NCBI GenBank assembly: GCA_018436705.1
Contig: JAHDLA010000002.1
Location: 1-40,250, forward strand
Direction of reading: 5' to 3'
DNA from: Sedimentibacter sp.
Lineage (GTDB): Bacteria; Bacillota; Clostridia; Tissierellales; Sedimentibacteraceae
Length of the DNA stretch: 40,250 nucleotides
The notes beneath the pieces are model-generated. The model was given only the letters and a program-made list of their open reading frames with translations. It made no database searches and was not told the origin of the DNA. A program made the position numbers and the translations under genes. Positions within the stretch are counted from its first letter, which is position 1, and each line of letters opens with the position of its first letter. Below, one piece after another: positions 15,951 through 24,202 of the stretch.

Positions 15951-16811
15951 ATGAAAAAGAAAATGACAATCATGGACTTCAAGAAATTTAAAGAAGAAGG
16001 TAGAAAATTTTCATATGTAACAGCTTATGATTATACAACTGCTTCTATCGTTAATGAAAGCGATTGTGAGATAATACTTGTCGGAGATTCATTGGGTATG
16101 ATAATGCTTGGATATAGCGGAACAACACCTGTTACCATGGATGATATGGTTCATCATATCAGACCTGTTGTTAAAGGAGCACCGGAAACATTTATAGTTG
16201 GAGACATGCCTTTTGGTTCGTACAATGTTAGTAAAGAACAAGCTATCATGAGTGCAAATAGGTTAATAAAAGAGACAGGCTGCGATTGTGTTAAGCTTGA
16301 AGGCGGAGTTGAAATGGCTGATACAATAGCTGCAATGGTTAAAGCAGGAATTCCTGTTATGGGACACATCGGACTTACTCCTCAGACAGCAACTTCTTTG
16401 GGTGGTTTTAGAGTTCAGGGTGGAACACCGGAGTCAGCTGCAAAATTAATCGAAGATGCTAAAGCCCTTGAAAAAGCTGGTTGTTTTTCTATGGTATTGG
16501 AATGTGTGCCAAAAGGAGTAGCTAAAACATTGGCAGAAGCTATAAAAATTCCTGTACTTGGTATTGGAGCTGGACCTTATGTTGATTGCCAGGTACTTGT
16601 TACTCAGGATTTGCTGGGAATGTACGGTGATTTCAAACCAAAATTCGTAAAATTATTTAAAAACATAAGAAAAGAAATGGTAGAAGGATTAAATGAATTC
16701 CACAAAGAAACATTGGAAGGAACTTTCCCATCAGCTGAATATAGCTTCAATGCAAAAGTTGAAGGCTATGAACTGGATGCATTATACGGCGGAGGTAATT
16801 CTAAAAAATAA
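15951..16811 (+). CDS. panB: 3-methyl-2-oxobutanoate hydroxymethyltransferase (PanB) homologue, probably acting in reverse
   Basis: 286 aa, slightly longer than typical PanB. The known active-site residues are all visible: VGDSLGM (Mg-binding Asp), GDMPFGSY (second Asp), CVKLEGG (Lys/Glu) and LECVP (catalytic Glu). PanB transfers a C1 unit from methylene-THF to 2-oxoisovalerate to give ketopantoate, and the reaction is reversible. No panC or panD is nearby; instead the neighbours are a transporter and THF enzymes leading to formate, so the retro-aldol direction (ketopantoate to 2-oxoisovalerate plus methylene-THF) is inferred. One oddity is GAGPYVDCQVL where PanB usually has DGQ. First gene of its operon; ribosome binding site AAAGGAG. 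Confidence 0.88.
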   Translation: MKKKMTIMDFKKFKEEGRKFSYVTAYDYTTASIVNESDCEIILVGDSLGMIMLGYSGTTPVTMDDMVHHIRPVVKGAPETFIVGDMPFGSYNVSKEQAIMSANRLIKETGCDCVKLEGGVEMADTIAAMVKAGIPVMGHIGLTPQTATSLGGFRVQGGTPESAAKLIEDAKALEKAGCFSMVLECVPKGVAKTLAEAIKIPVLGIGAGPYVDCQVLVTQDLLGMYGDFKPKFVKLFKNIRKEMVEGLNEFHKETLEGTFPSAEYSFNAKVEGYELDALYGGGNSKK

Positions 16812-16853
16812 TAAAGTACCTAAACAATAAAAATCTATAGTGATGGAGGATTT

Positions 16854-18539
16854 ATGGCTCAAAAATATTTAAGTGATATAGAAATAGCACAGCAAGCGGT
16901 ACCTGAAGTAATAAACAACATAGCTGATAAAATGGGAATACCCGATAAATATGTTGAAAATTATGGTAAATACAAAGCTAAAATCGATTACAGATACTTG
17001 TTGAGCGATTTAAAAGATAAAAAAAATTCAAAACTGATTTTAGTAACTGCAATTAATCCTACACCTGCTGGAGAAGGAAAAACAACAACAACCATTGGAT
17101 TGGGAGATGCTCTTTCAAAACTTGGTAAAAAAACGATAATTGCCCTTCGTGAGCCTTCATTAGGTCCGGTTTTTGGAGTTAAGGGAGGAGCTGCAGGAGG
17201 AGGTTATGCACAGGTTATTCCAATGGAAGACATAAACCTGCACTTTACCGGAGATTTTCATGCCATAGGAGCTGCAAATAATCTGCTGGCTGCTATGATT
17301 GATAATCATATTCATCAGGGAAATAAATTAAATATTGACACAAGAAGAATAGTATGGAGAAGAGCTGTTGACATGAATGACAGGCAGTTGCGCCACATAG
17401 TCGACGGTTTAGGTGGAAAAAGTGAAGGAGTTACAAGAGAAGATGGATTCGATATTACAGTTGCTTCTGAAGTAATGGCTGTATTCTGTCTTTCTAACGA
17501 CATTTCTGAATTAAAGAAAAACCTTTCCAACATAATTGTTGCTTATACAAGAGATGGACAGCCTGTTACAGCAGGACAGCTTAAAGCCCAAGGTGCAATG
17601 GCTGCATTGTTAAAGGATGCATTAAAACCTAATCTTGTACAGACTTTAGAAGGAACTCCGGCATTCATTCACGGCGGACCATTTGCAAATATTGCTCACG
17701 GTTGCAACTCTGTTATTGCAACAAAAATGGCAAGTAAGATTGCAGATTATACTATAACGGAAGCAGGATTCGGGGCAGATCTTGGTGCTGAAAAATTTAT
17801 TGATATTAAATGCCGCAAGACAGGTTTAAAACCAAATGCTGTTGTTATAGTTGCTACGGTTAAAGCATTAAAATATAACGGTGGAGTTTCTAAGACAGAT
17901 TTAGGAGAAGAAAATCTTGATGCTCTTGAAAAGGGACTTCCAAACCTTCTTAAGCATGTTGAAAACATTACCCAGGTGTTCAAGCTTCCTGCAGTGGTTG
18001 CAATAAATAAGTTTCCTACAGATACAGAAGCAGAACTTAACCTCATAAAAGAGAAGTGTAAGAAACTTGGGGTAAATGTAGCACTTTCCGAAGTTTGGGG
18101 AAAAGGTAGCCAAGGCGGAATTGAGCTTGCTCAGGAAGTTTTAAGACTTTCCGAAAAAGAAAGTGAGATGGAGTTTGCATACGAGTCAGATATTTCTATA
18201 AAGGAAAAAATAAAAGCAATAGCGAGAAAGCTGTACGGAGCAGATGATGTTGAATTTTCTAATAAAGCTAACAAGGAAATAGCAAATTTCGAGAAGCTTG
18301 GTTTTGGAAATCTTCCAATATGTATGGCGAAAAATCAATATTCATTGACAGATGATCCTAAGATTCTTGGAAGGCCAAAAGGATTTAAGATTACAATAAG
18401 AGACATTACAATTTCTGCAGGAGCAGGATTTTTGGTTGCTTTAACAGGTGATATTATGAAGATGCCGGGACTTCCAAAAGTTCCTGCTGCAGAAAGTATA
18501 GATGTAGATGTTGAAGGAAAAATAATAGGATTGTTTTAA
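16854..18539 (+). CDS. fhs: Formate-tetrahydrofolate ligase (10-formyl-THF synthetase)
   Basis: 561 aa, full length. The ATP-binding loop [18 protein letters not shown] is near 72-89 and [20 protein letters not shown] plus [14 protein letters not shown] are signature stretches. It catalyses formate + THF + ATP to 10-formyl-THF + ADP + Pi; purine-fermenting clostridia run it backwards to make ATP. Placed after panB and before a formate channel, the ATP-forming direction is likely here. Starts 42 bases after panB with ATGGAGG before the ATG. Confidence 0.96.
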   Translation: MAQKYLSDIEIAQQAVPEVINNIADKMGIPDKYVENYGKYKAKIDYRYLLSDLKDKKNSKLILVTAINPTPAGEGKTTTTIGLGDALSKLGKKTIIALREPSLGPVFGVKGGAAGGGYAQVIPMEDINLHFTGDFHAIGAANNLLAAMIDNHIHQGNKLNIDTRRIVWRRAVDMNDRQLRHIVDGLGGKSEGVTREDGFDITVASEVMAVFCLSNDISELKKNLSNIIVAYTRDGQPVTAGQLKAQGAMAALLKDALKPNLVQTLEGTPAFIHGGPFANIAHGCNSVIATKMASKIADYTITEAGFGADLGAEKFIDIKCRKTGLKPNAVVIVATVKALKYNGGVSKTDLGEENLDALEKGLPNLLKHVENITQVFKLPAVVAINKFPTDTEAELNLIKEKCKKLGVNVALSEVWGKGSQGGIELAQEVLRLSEKESEMEFAYESDISIKEKIKAIARKLYGADDVEFSNKANKEIANFEKLGFGNLPICMAKNQYSLTDDPKILGRPKGFKITIRDITISAGAGFLVALTGDIMKMPGLPKVPAAESIDVDVEGKIIGLF

Positions 18540-18540
18540 T

Positions 18541-18569
18541 GTTAAAAGGCTGCTTTGCAGCCTTTTAAC
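18541..18569 (+). terminator. Perfect hairpin between fhs and focA (intercistronic attenuator)
   Basis: GTTAAAAGGCTGC, loop TTT, GCAGCCTTTTAAC: 13 perfect pairs. There is no T-run beyond the stem, but the T's inside the 3' arm could give partial termination; otherwise it may protect the 3' end of fhs mRNA. No new promoter is obvious before focA, so some read-through is expected. Confidence 0.6.
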
Positions 18570-18595
18570 AAAATTTTAGCAAAGGAGTTACTGTT

Positions 18596-19339
18596 TTGAG
18601 CAATGCTTGTTTTACGCCAAAAGAAACTTCAGAAGTTCTGATTACATCAGCACAGAATAAAGTAGCCCTGACTGTTCGAAAAAGATTTATCATGAGCATA
18701 ATGGCAGGACTTTATATTTCCCTGGGAGCTCAAGGATTTATGTGTTCATATGAAAATCCGTTCATAAGAGCGGCTGTTTTCCCAGTTGGGTTAATGCTCA
18801 TTGTTCTTGTAGGTGGAGAACTTTTTACCGGAAACTGTCTTATGACATTTGCGTACCTTCAGAAGAAAATTTCTCTCAAAGATTATATGTTAAGTCTCAT
18901 GCAGGTGTTTGTTGGTAATTTTATGGGGTCATTAATAGCGGTGGCGCTTTTGTACGCCGGAGGAGCATATAATAATCCTGCTCTTTCTGAAACCATAGTA
19001 AATATAGCTAATTCTAAGATGTCTCTTACATTTATGGAGGCTTTATACAAGGGGATTCTATGCAATATTTTAGTTTCGCTTGCTGTGTGGTTTGCCACAA
19101 CTGCAAAAGATACTACTGGTAAAATATTGGGATGTTGGTTTCCGATAATGCTTTTTGTACTTTGCGGATATGAACATGTTGTTGCCAATATGTTTTATCT
19201 TCCGATGGCTGCAATTTTTGATCACTCTATTACTTTATCAAAAATGTTTGCTGATAATTTTATTCCTGTAGCAATAGGAAACTTTATCGGAGGAGGAATT
19301 ATTGTTCCTCTTATGTATTTCAGAGTTTACCATAAATAA
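18596..19339 (+). CDS. focA: Formate/nitrite transporter (FocA/NirC family), probable formate channel
   Basis: 247 aa, a little short for FocA. Six hydrophobic segments. FNT landmarks: GGELFTGNCLM, GILCNILVSLAVWFA and the central His in CGYEHVVANMFYLP. These pentameric channels pass formate or related small anions. Between fhs and fchA, export of formate produced by Fhs is the natural role. The start codon is TTG 18596 after AAAGGAG; later ATGs would cut into the first helix. Confidence 0.9.
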   Translation: MSNACFTPKETSEVLITSAQNKVALTVRKRFIMSIMAGLYISLGAQGFMCSYENPFIRAAVFPVGLMLIVLVGGELFTGNCLMTFAYLQKKISLKDYMLSLMQVFVGNFMGSLIAVALLYAGGAYNNPALSETIVNIANSKMSLTFMEALYKGILCNILVSLAVWFATTAKDTTGKILGCWFPIMLFVLCGYEHVVANMFYLPMAAIFDHSITLSKMFADNFIPVAIGNFIGGGIIVPLMYFRVYHK

Positions 19340-19355
19340 TAATACGAGGTGAAAT

Positions 19356-19985
19356 ATGTTAACAGAATTATCCTGCAGTCAGTTTTCTATGGAATTAGCT
19401 TTAAAAAAACCTGTTCCGGGCGGCGGTGGTGCAGCAGCTTTTGTTGCTGCTTTAGGAATTGCACTGAATACAATGGTTGCTAATTTTTCTTATGGAAAGA
19501 AAAAATTCATAGACAATAAAGAAGAACATGAAAGATTAATCAGTAAAAGTACAGAACTGCGCGAAAGGTTTATATGCTTGGTAGATAAGGATGCAGAATT
19601 ATTCGAACCCTTATCAAAAGCTTATGCAATGCCTTCAAATAACAAAGAGGAAAAAAATGAAAAGGAAAAAGTCCTTCAAGTGTGTCTTAAATCAGCTTGT
19701 AGTGCACCATATGAGACCTTAGAGTTAACTTATGACGCAATTGGTTTGCACAAAGAAATATTACCGATATCTTCAAAAAATATAATAAGTGATGTTGGTG
19801 TTGGAGTTCAGTGCCTTAAGGCTGCCTTAAACAGTGCATATTTGAATGTGCTTATAAATCTAAATTCTATAAATGATGAAGAATATGTGAGCGTTAAGAA
19901 GGAAAAAGCTGAAAAGCTGGTAATGGACGGAACAAAAATGGCGGATGAAGTTTATGAAAAGGTTCTTGAAGCATTAAGCACATAA
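19356..19985 (+). CDS. fchA: Methenyl-THF cyclohydrolase / formimino-THF cyclodeaminase family (FchA)
   Basis: 209 aa, all-helical, the size of stand-alone FchA. The folate-binding KPVPGGGGAAAFVAALGIAL (about 18-37) is characteristic. In acetogens and purine fermenters FchA interconverts 5,10-methenyl-THF and 10-formyl-THF. It is probably essential here because the neighbouring FolD has lost cyclohydrolase residues. A formimino-THF cyclodeaminase role cannot be excluded, but no histidine or purine genes are near. Starts 16 bases after focA. Confidence 0.88.
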   Translation: MLTELSCSQFSMELALKKPVPGGGGAAAFVAALGIALNTMVANFSYGKKKFIDNKEEHERLISKSTELRERFICLVDKDAELFEPLSKAYAMPSNNKEEKNEKEKVLQVCLKSACSAPYETLELTYDAIGLHKEILPISSKNIISDVGVGVQCLKAALNSAYLNVLINLNSINDEEYVSVKKEKAEKLVMDGTKMADEVYEKVLEALST

Positions 19986-20012
19986 TTTTTTATTATTTAA
20001 CAGGAGGATAAA

Positions 20013-20876
20013 ATGTCTGTAGAAACAATAAAAATGGTAGGAAAACCCGTTGCGGATTTTTTAAAAGAAAGTATTAAAGAAAGAGTTTCAAATCTAAAAG
20101 AAAAAGGAATTGTTCCAAGGATAATTATTATAAGGGTTGGAGCAAGGGAAGATGATGTATTTTATGAAAGAAGCATTTTAAAGAACTGTAAAAGTCTAGG
20201 TATTGAAGGCATTGTAAGTGAACTTCCAGCGGATGTTTCAACAGAGGTTCTTAAAAATACTATAGAGGATGCAAACAGCAACAGTGAAATTCACGGCATA
20301 ATGCTTTTCAGACCTCTTCCAAGTCATTTGGACCAAGAATACATATCAAACATCATAGATCCAAGAAAAGATATTGACTGCATGTCACCATTAAATATGG
20401 AAAAGATTTTTGAAGGACATAGCAAAAGATTTGCTCCGTGCACTCCAAAGGCAGTCGTTGAGATGCTTAAATATTATAAAGTTCCTCTTAAGGGAGCGAA
20501 TATAGCTGTTGCCGGAAGAAGTCTTGTTGTAGGCAAACCCCTTTCAATGCTTCTTTTAGATGAAAATGCAACAGTAGTAATTTGTCACTCAAGAACAGGC
20601 AACATGAAAGAAGTAACAAGAAGCGCAGATATTGTTGTTGCTGCAATCGGCAAGGCGAAGTTTATGAATGAAGATTACTTTACAGAAAATACAGTTGTTA
20701 TAGATGTGGGAATAAATGATGACGGCACAGGGAGCATATGTGGTGACGTTGACTACAGCAGCACATTTGGTAAAGTCAAAGCAATAAACCCTGCAGCAGG
20801 TGGCGTAGGAACTATAACTACTACAATTCTTCTTGATCAAGCGGTTAAAGCCTGTGAAATGTTAACAGTGAAATAA
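20013..20876 (+). CDS. folD: Methylene-THF dehydrogenase FolD, cyclohydrolase residues missing
   Basis: 287 aa, full length. The Rossmann part has GRSLVVGKP and the C-terminal NPAAGGVGTITTTILLDQA-type ending. In bifunctional FolD a Tyr-x-x-x-Lys motif supplies the cyclohydrolase Lys (Lys56 in human, Lys54 in E. coli); here the motif is YERSI (Tyr51, Ile55), and the partner Gln of the QLPLP motif is Phe99 (LFRPLP), while the Asp (KDID, 122) remains. Dehydrogenase activity is therefore likely, cyclohydrolase not. That agrees with fchA directly upstream (27 bases). Last gene of the panB operon; ribosome binding site AGGAGG. Confidence 0.92.
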   Translation: MSVETIKMVGKPVADFLKESIKERVSNLKEKGIVPRIIIIRVGAREDDVFYERSILKNCKSLGIEGIVSELPADVSTEVLKNTIEDANSNSEIHGIMLFRPLPSHLDQEYISNIIDPRKDIDCMSPLNMEKIFEGHSKRFAPCTPKAVVEMLKYYKVPLKGANIAVAGRSLVVGKPLSMLLLDENATVVICHSRTGNMKEVTRSADIVVAAIGKAKFMNEDYFTENTVVIDVGINDDGTGSICGDVDYSSTFGKVKAINPAAGGVGTITTTILLDQAVKACEMLTVK

Positions 20877-20930
20877 AGTATCAAAATATACAAGTGTAAA
20901 TTAGATATAAAAATATATTAAATATAAATT

Positions 20931-21025
20931 AGAGTAGAAACCAGTGCGTTAAGTACCGAAGGATGGGAGGTTGCCTTCGGGCGAGAAGCTATTAAGCTTG
21001 CGGTACAGTTTCGCATCCGCTATTT
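20931..21025 (+). ncRNA. THF riboswitch controlling folT
   Basis: The leader contains the conserved THF-riboswitch pieces in order: GTGCGTTAAGT, GGATGGGAGGTTGCCTTCGG, GCGAGAAGCT, GCGGTAC and CGCATCCGC. The weak P1 stem involves GAGTAG and CTATT. Class and target agree, as known examples precede folT and fhs. Downstream, CTTCTTTC (21031-21038) can pair with GAAAGGAG (21052-21059), hiding the ribosome binding site, so control is probably translational: folate import is switched off when THF is plentiful. Confidence 0.9.
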
Positions 21026-21063
21026 ATTTGCTTCTTTCGTAGTTGGAACATGAAAGGAGATTT

Positions 21064-21594
21064 ATGAACAAAATATCATTAAAAGAATTAAAATTCGATT
21101 CAAATTCCGTTGCAATGGCAGGCATGTTTGTTGCTATGGAAATAGTTTTATCAAGATTTTTTTCAATTTCAGCTTGGAATATCAAAATAGGCTTTGGCTT
21201 TGTTCCTGTTGTAATAGCTGCAATGTTATTGGGACCTGTTAAGGGAGGAATAGTTGCGGCTTTAGGGGATTTTTTTGGAGCTATTTTATTTCCCATTGGA
21301 GCATATTTTCCTGGGTTTACCTTAACGGCATTTATTACGGGAATTATATACGGCGTTTTCTTACATGAGAAGCAGTCTATCGCAAGGATTTCAGTTGCAA
21401 TTGGAATTAATCAGCTCGTATTGAGTTTGCTTTTAAACACATTTTGGATATCCATATTGTATGGAGCTTCTTACAAGCCTTTGCTTCTTACCAGGATGAT
21501 GCAGTGTGCCTTTTTAATACCGGTGCAGCTTGTTACAATATTTGTGATTTCGAAATCTGCAATAAGGAAATTGGCTTTTCAAGTTAATAGATAA
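21064..21594 (+). CDS. folT: Folate ECF transporter substrate-binding component FolT
   Basis: 176 aa, six hydrophobic helices. The stretch GDFFGAILFPIGAYFPGFTL is diagnostic of FolT. It binds folate and works with a shared EcfA/A'/T energising module encoded elsewhere. The upstream THF riboswitch confirms the ligand. The start is ATG 21064, 4-5 bases after GAAAGGAG; an upstream TTG at 21043 is in frame but lies in the SD-sequestering hairpin. Its placement after the THF-dependent operon suggests folate supply matters to that pathway. Confidence 0.92.
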   Translation: MNKISLKELKFDSNSVAMAGMFVAMEIVLSRFFSISAWNIKIGFGFVPVVIAAMLLGPVKGGIVAALGDFFGAILFPIGAYFPGFTLTAFITGIIYGVFLHEKQSIARISVAIGINQLVLSLLLNTFWISILYGASYKPLLLTRMMQCAFLIPVQLVTIFVISKSAIRKLAFQVNR

Positions 21595-21645
21595 ATTTGT
21601 GAGATTATGATTGCAGCACAAATTTCTTAATATATTTGATTTATG

Positions 21646-21676
21646 ACTTACCTATATGGTAAGTTTTTATTTTTTG
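21646..21676 (+). terminator. Rho-independent terminator after folT
   Basis: ACTTACC, loop TATAT, GGTAAGT, then TTTTATTTTTTG. A short but clean stem 50 bases after the stop codon. Confidence 0.8.
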
Positions 21677-21730
21677 TATTTTACTTTAAGATTTTTTAAT
21701 GGTTGCAAACATTGCAGATCAGAATCTTTC

Positions 21731-21759
21731 TTGACCTGATTAATCATATGAGTTAATAT
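21731..21759 (+). promoter_or_regulatory. Probable promoter of the helicase gene
   Basis: TTGACC (21731-21736), 17 bases, TAATAT (21754-21759), 47 bases before the start codon. Confidence 0.5.
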
Positions 21760-21806
21760 ATAAAAGATTTGAATTATCTAATAAATCTAGGCTCTTGGGA
21801 GGAAAC

Positions 21807-24122
21807 ATGGCACTTGAAAATCATAAGGATTACAGTTTGGAAAAAAAACGACTAAAGGAAACAGTAGAATATATAGAAAACATTATTGGTGCATCCCAGC
21901 AGAACAAGGATTTGTACAAAAACGAAATCAAAGATGCTTATGCTAATTTGGATCCAACGGACAGCAGTTTAAGTTATGTTTCAATAATGCTTCATACAAG
22001 ACTTCTTGACGAACTTGAATTGAATTTTGACAGATTGGAAAAATCAAAGGAAAAACCATACTTTGCCAGAATAGATTTTAGGGAGGATGGCAAAGAAAAC
22101 ATAGAGAAATTTTATGTAGGAAAGTTGTCGCTTTTAAGACCTGATTGGGATATTCCCATGATACTTGATTGGCGTTCACCTTTGGCCAGCGTATACTACG
22201 ACGGGCGATTAGGAAATGTAACCTATGTCAATGACCTAGGTGAAGATATGAAAGGTGAGCTTCTGTTAAAAAGACAGTATGAAATAGAAAATTGTTGCCT
22301 TAAAGGTATAATGGATGTGGATATAACAGCCACAGATACTTTTTTGCAGGCATCTTTAGGTGAAAATAAAGATAACAGACTAAAAGATATTGTTTCTACA
22401 ATTCAGTCCGAACAAAATGCCATAATAAGAGCAGATATAAATAAGCCACTAATTGTTCAGGGGGTTGCAGGAAGTGGTAAGACTACCATTGCTCTTCACA
22501 GAATAGCATACTTAATTTACACTTATGAAAGATCATTTCATCCTGAAGAGTTCATGATTATTGCTCCAAACAGATTGTTTCTCAACTATATTTCAGGCGT
22601 TTTGCCGGAACTGGGTGCAGATAGCGTAAAGCAGACAACATATGCAGATTATGTTTTTGAACTTATTGGAAATAAGTATAAACTTACAGATTCGGAAGAA
22701 AAACTGCTTTTTCTGATTAACAAAAAACAAGAAGACGTAAACGAAGTGCGAGAAAAAGAGCTTGCTGTAAAAACTTCGGCGTTTAAGGGATCACTTGCAT
22801 TTAAAAATATTATTGCAAGGTATGTTAATGAATTAGAAATAAGCTGTATTCCTCAGGAAGATTTTATGCTTGAAGGTCACAGGCTTATGAGTGTAAGAGA
22901 AATTAAAAATATTCTTTTAAGAGATTACAGGCATCTTCCTTTGTACAAAAGATTTCAACAGCTGGAAAAGCATTTAAAATTTAGATTAAATAATGAAAAA
23001 GATTCAATATATGATGAAAAAAAGCTGTCTTACGACAAAAAAATTGAAACAATAAGGCGTAATGAACCGGATGGGGAGGAAAGAAGGCTTGTTGTAGTTG
23101 ATCTTCTTAACTTAAGAGATGCTATGCTTGAAAAAGTCAAGAAAGAAATAAAAACTGCCGTAAAAAACTACATGCGCAGGTTTGTTGAAAGAGATTTGTT
23201 TGAATGCTATAGGGGAATTGTAACAGAAGGTGAAAAACTTATAGAGTTAAGTTTGGGAAAACTTAGTAAAGAGCTTGCGCTTTTTACAGCAGGCTATTCC
23301 AAAAAAATTCTTAGCAGTGGATATGTGGAACTTGAAGATTTGGCGCCGCTTCTGTATCTGAAATATAGATTGATGGGATTTGATGAAAAAGCTGATATAA
23401 AATATGTTGTAATAGATGAAGCTCAAGATTTCAGCCTCTTTCAGTTTTATGCTCTTAGAAAGATTTTCAACACTGAATTTTTTACAGTTCTTGGAGATTT
23501 GTCTCAGGGGATTCATTCATATAGGAGCCTTAAAAATTGGAAATCGGTGCAGAACAAAGTATTTGAGCAAAACGCTCAATATCTTACACTGGAGCAAAGC
23601 TACAGAACAACCATAGAAATTATGGATTTAGCTAATGAGATAATAAAACTTATTCCTAATGATGAGCTCATACCTGCAAAACCAGTAGTTCGACATGGGG
23701 ATATTCCAAGTATTAAGAAGTTTAAAGCAAAAAAAGAACTTTTAAAAGAAACAGGTCAAAAAGTTATTGAGCTTATTTCTCAAGGTTATAAATCAGTAGC
23801 AATCATAGGAAAAACTCCAAATGAGTGTGGTGCAATCCACAAAGAACTCAAGAAGAATCATGAGCTTAATATAAAGCTACTTGTAGGGAAGGAAGAGGAG
23901 TATGACAACACAATTGTGGTTCTTCCTTCATATTTGTCAAAGGGCTTGGAATTTGATGCAGTAATAATTGTAAATATTGATGATGAATACAGCGAAGATG
24001 AACTGGACCTTAAGCTTTTATATGTTGCAATGACAAGAGCTCAGCATAAGCTATATGTATTCTTTAAGGAAGGTAATAACAGCCTTCTGAAAAAACTAGG
24101 CAGCAATCAACAGTCGCAATAG
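21807..24122 (+). CDS. helD: HelD-like UvrD-family helicase (RNA polymerase recycling factor type)
   Basis: 771 aa. The N-terminal coiled coil (about 1-45) leads to Walker A GVAGSGKTTIALHR near 220, Walker B YVVIDEAQDFS near 535, an SYRTT motif and a C-terminal VAMTRAQHKLYVFF. The long N-terminal helix followed by a domain with ARIDFREDGKE and a superfamily-1 core split by an insertion is the layout of HelD, which binds RNA polymerase and removes stalled complexes and antibiotics. Start ATG 21807 after GGGAGG. Not obviously linked to its neighbours. Confidence 0.88.
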   Translation: MALENHKDYSLEKKRLKETVEYIENIIGASQQNKDLYKNEIKDAYANLDPTDSSLSYVSIMLHTRLLDELELNFDRLEKSKEKPYFARIDFREDGKENIEKFYVGKLSLLRPDWDIPMILDWRSPLASVYYDGRLGNVTYVNDLGEDMKGELLLKRQYEIENCCLKGIMDVDITATDTFLQASLGENKDNRLKDIVSTIQSEQNAIIRADINKPLIVQGVAGSGKTTIALHRIAYLIYTYERSFHPEEFMIIAPNRLFLNYISGVLPELGADSVKQTTYADYVFELIGNKYKLTDSEEKLLFLINKKQEDVNEVREKELAVKTSAFKGSLAFKNIIARYVNELEISCIPQEDFMLEGHRLMSVREIKNILLRDYRHLPLYKRFQQLEKHLKFRLNNEKDSIYDEKKLSYDKKIETIRRNEPDGEERRLVVVDLLNLRDAMLEKVKKEIKTAVKNYMRRFVERDLFECYRGIVTEGEKLIELSLGKLSKELALFTAGYSKKILSSGYVELEDLAPLLYLKYRLMGFDEKADIKYVVIDEAQDFSLFQFYALRKIFNTEFFTVLGDLSQGIHSYRSLKNWKSVQNKVFEQNAQYLTLEQSYRTTIEIMDLANEIIKLIPNDELIPAKPVVRHGDIPSIKKFKAKKELLKETGQKVIELISQGYKSVAIIGKTPNECGAIHKELKKNHELNIKLLVGKEEEYDNTIVVLPSYLSKGLEFDAVIIVNIDDEYSEDELDLKLLYVAMTRAQHKLYVFFKEGNNSLLKKLGSNQQSQ

Positions 24123-24148
24123 GATGGAAGGTTGTGTTAAGATAAAAA

Positions 24149-24178
24149 GCTACAGCTTTATGTCTTATGCTGCAGCTA
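24149..24178. terminator. Imperfect hairpin between convergent genes
   Basis: AGCTACAGC and GCTGCAGCT pair with one mismatch around a 12-base loop, between the helicase and sigma-54 activator stop codons. It may serve both directions but has no T-run. Confidence 0.35.
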
Positions 24179-24202
24179 ATAACGCAAGTGAAGAACGGTC
24201 GG

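Noticed and set aside
14692..16811. PanE and PanB as ordinary pantothenate biosynthesis
   Set aside because: Possible, but there is no panC or panD, the genes are split over two operator-controlled operons with a TRAP importer and formate-producing enzymes, and cre-like sites are present. Kept as the alternative reading.
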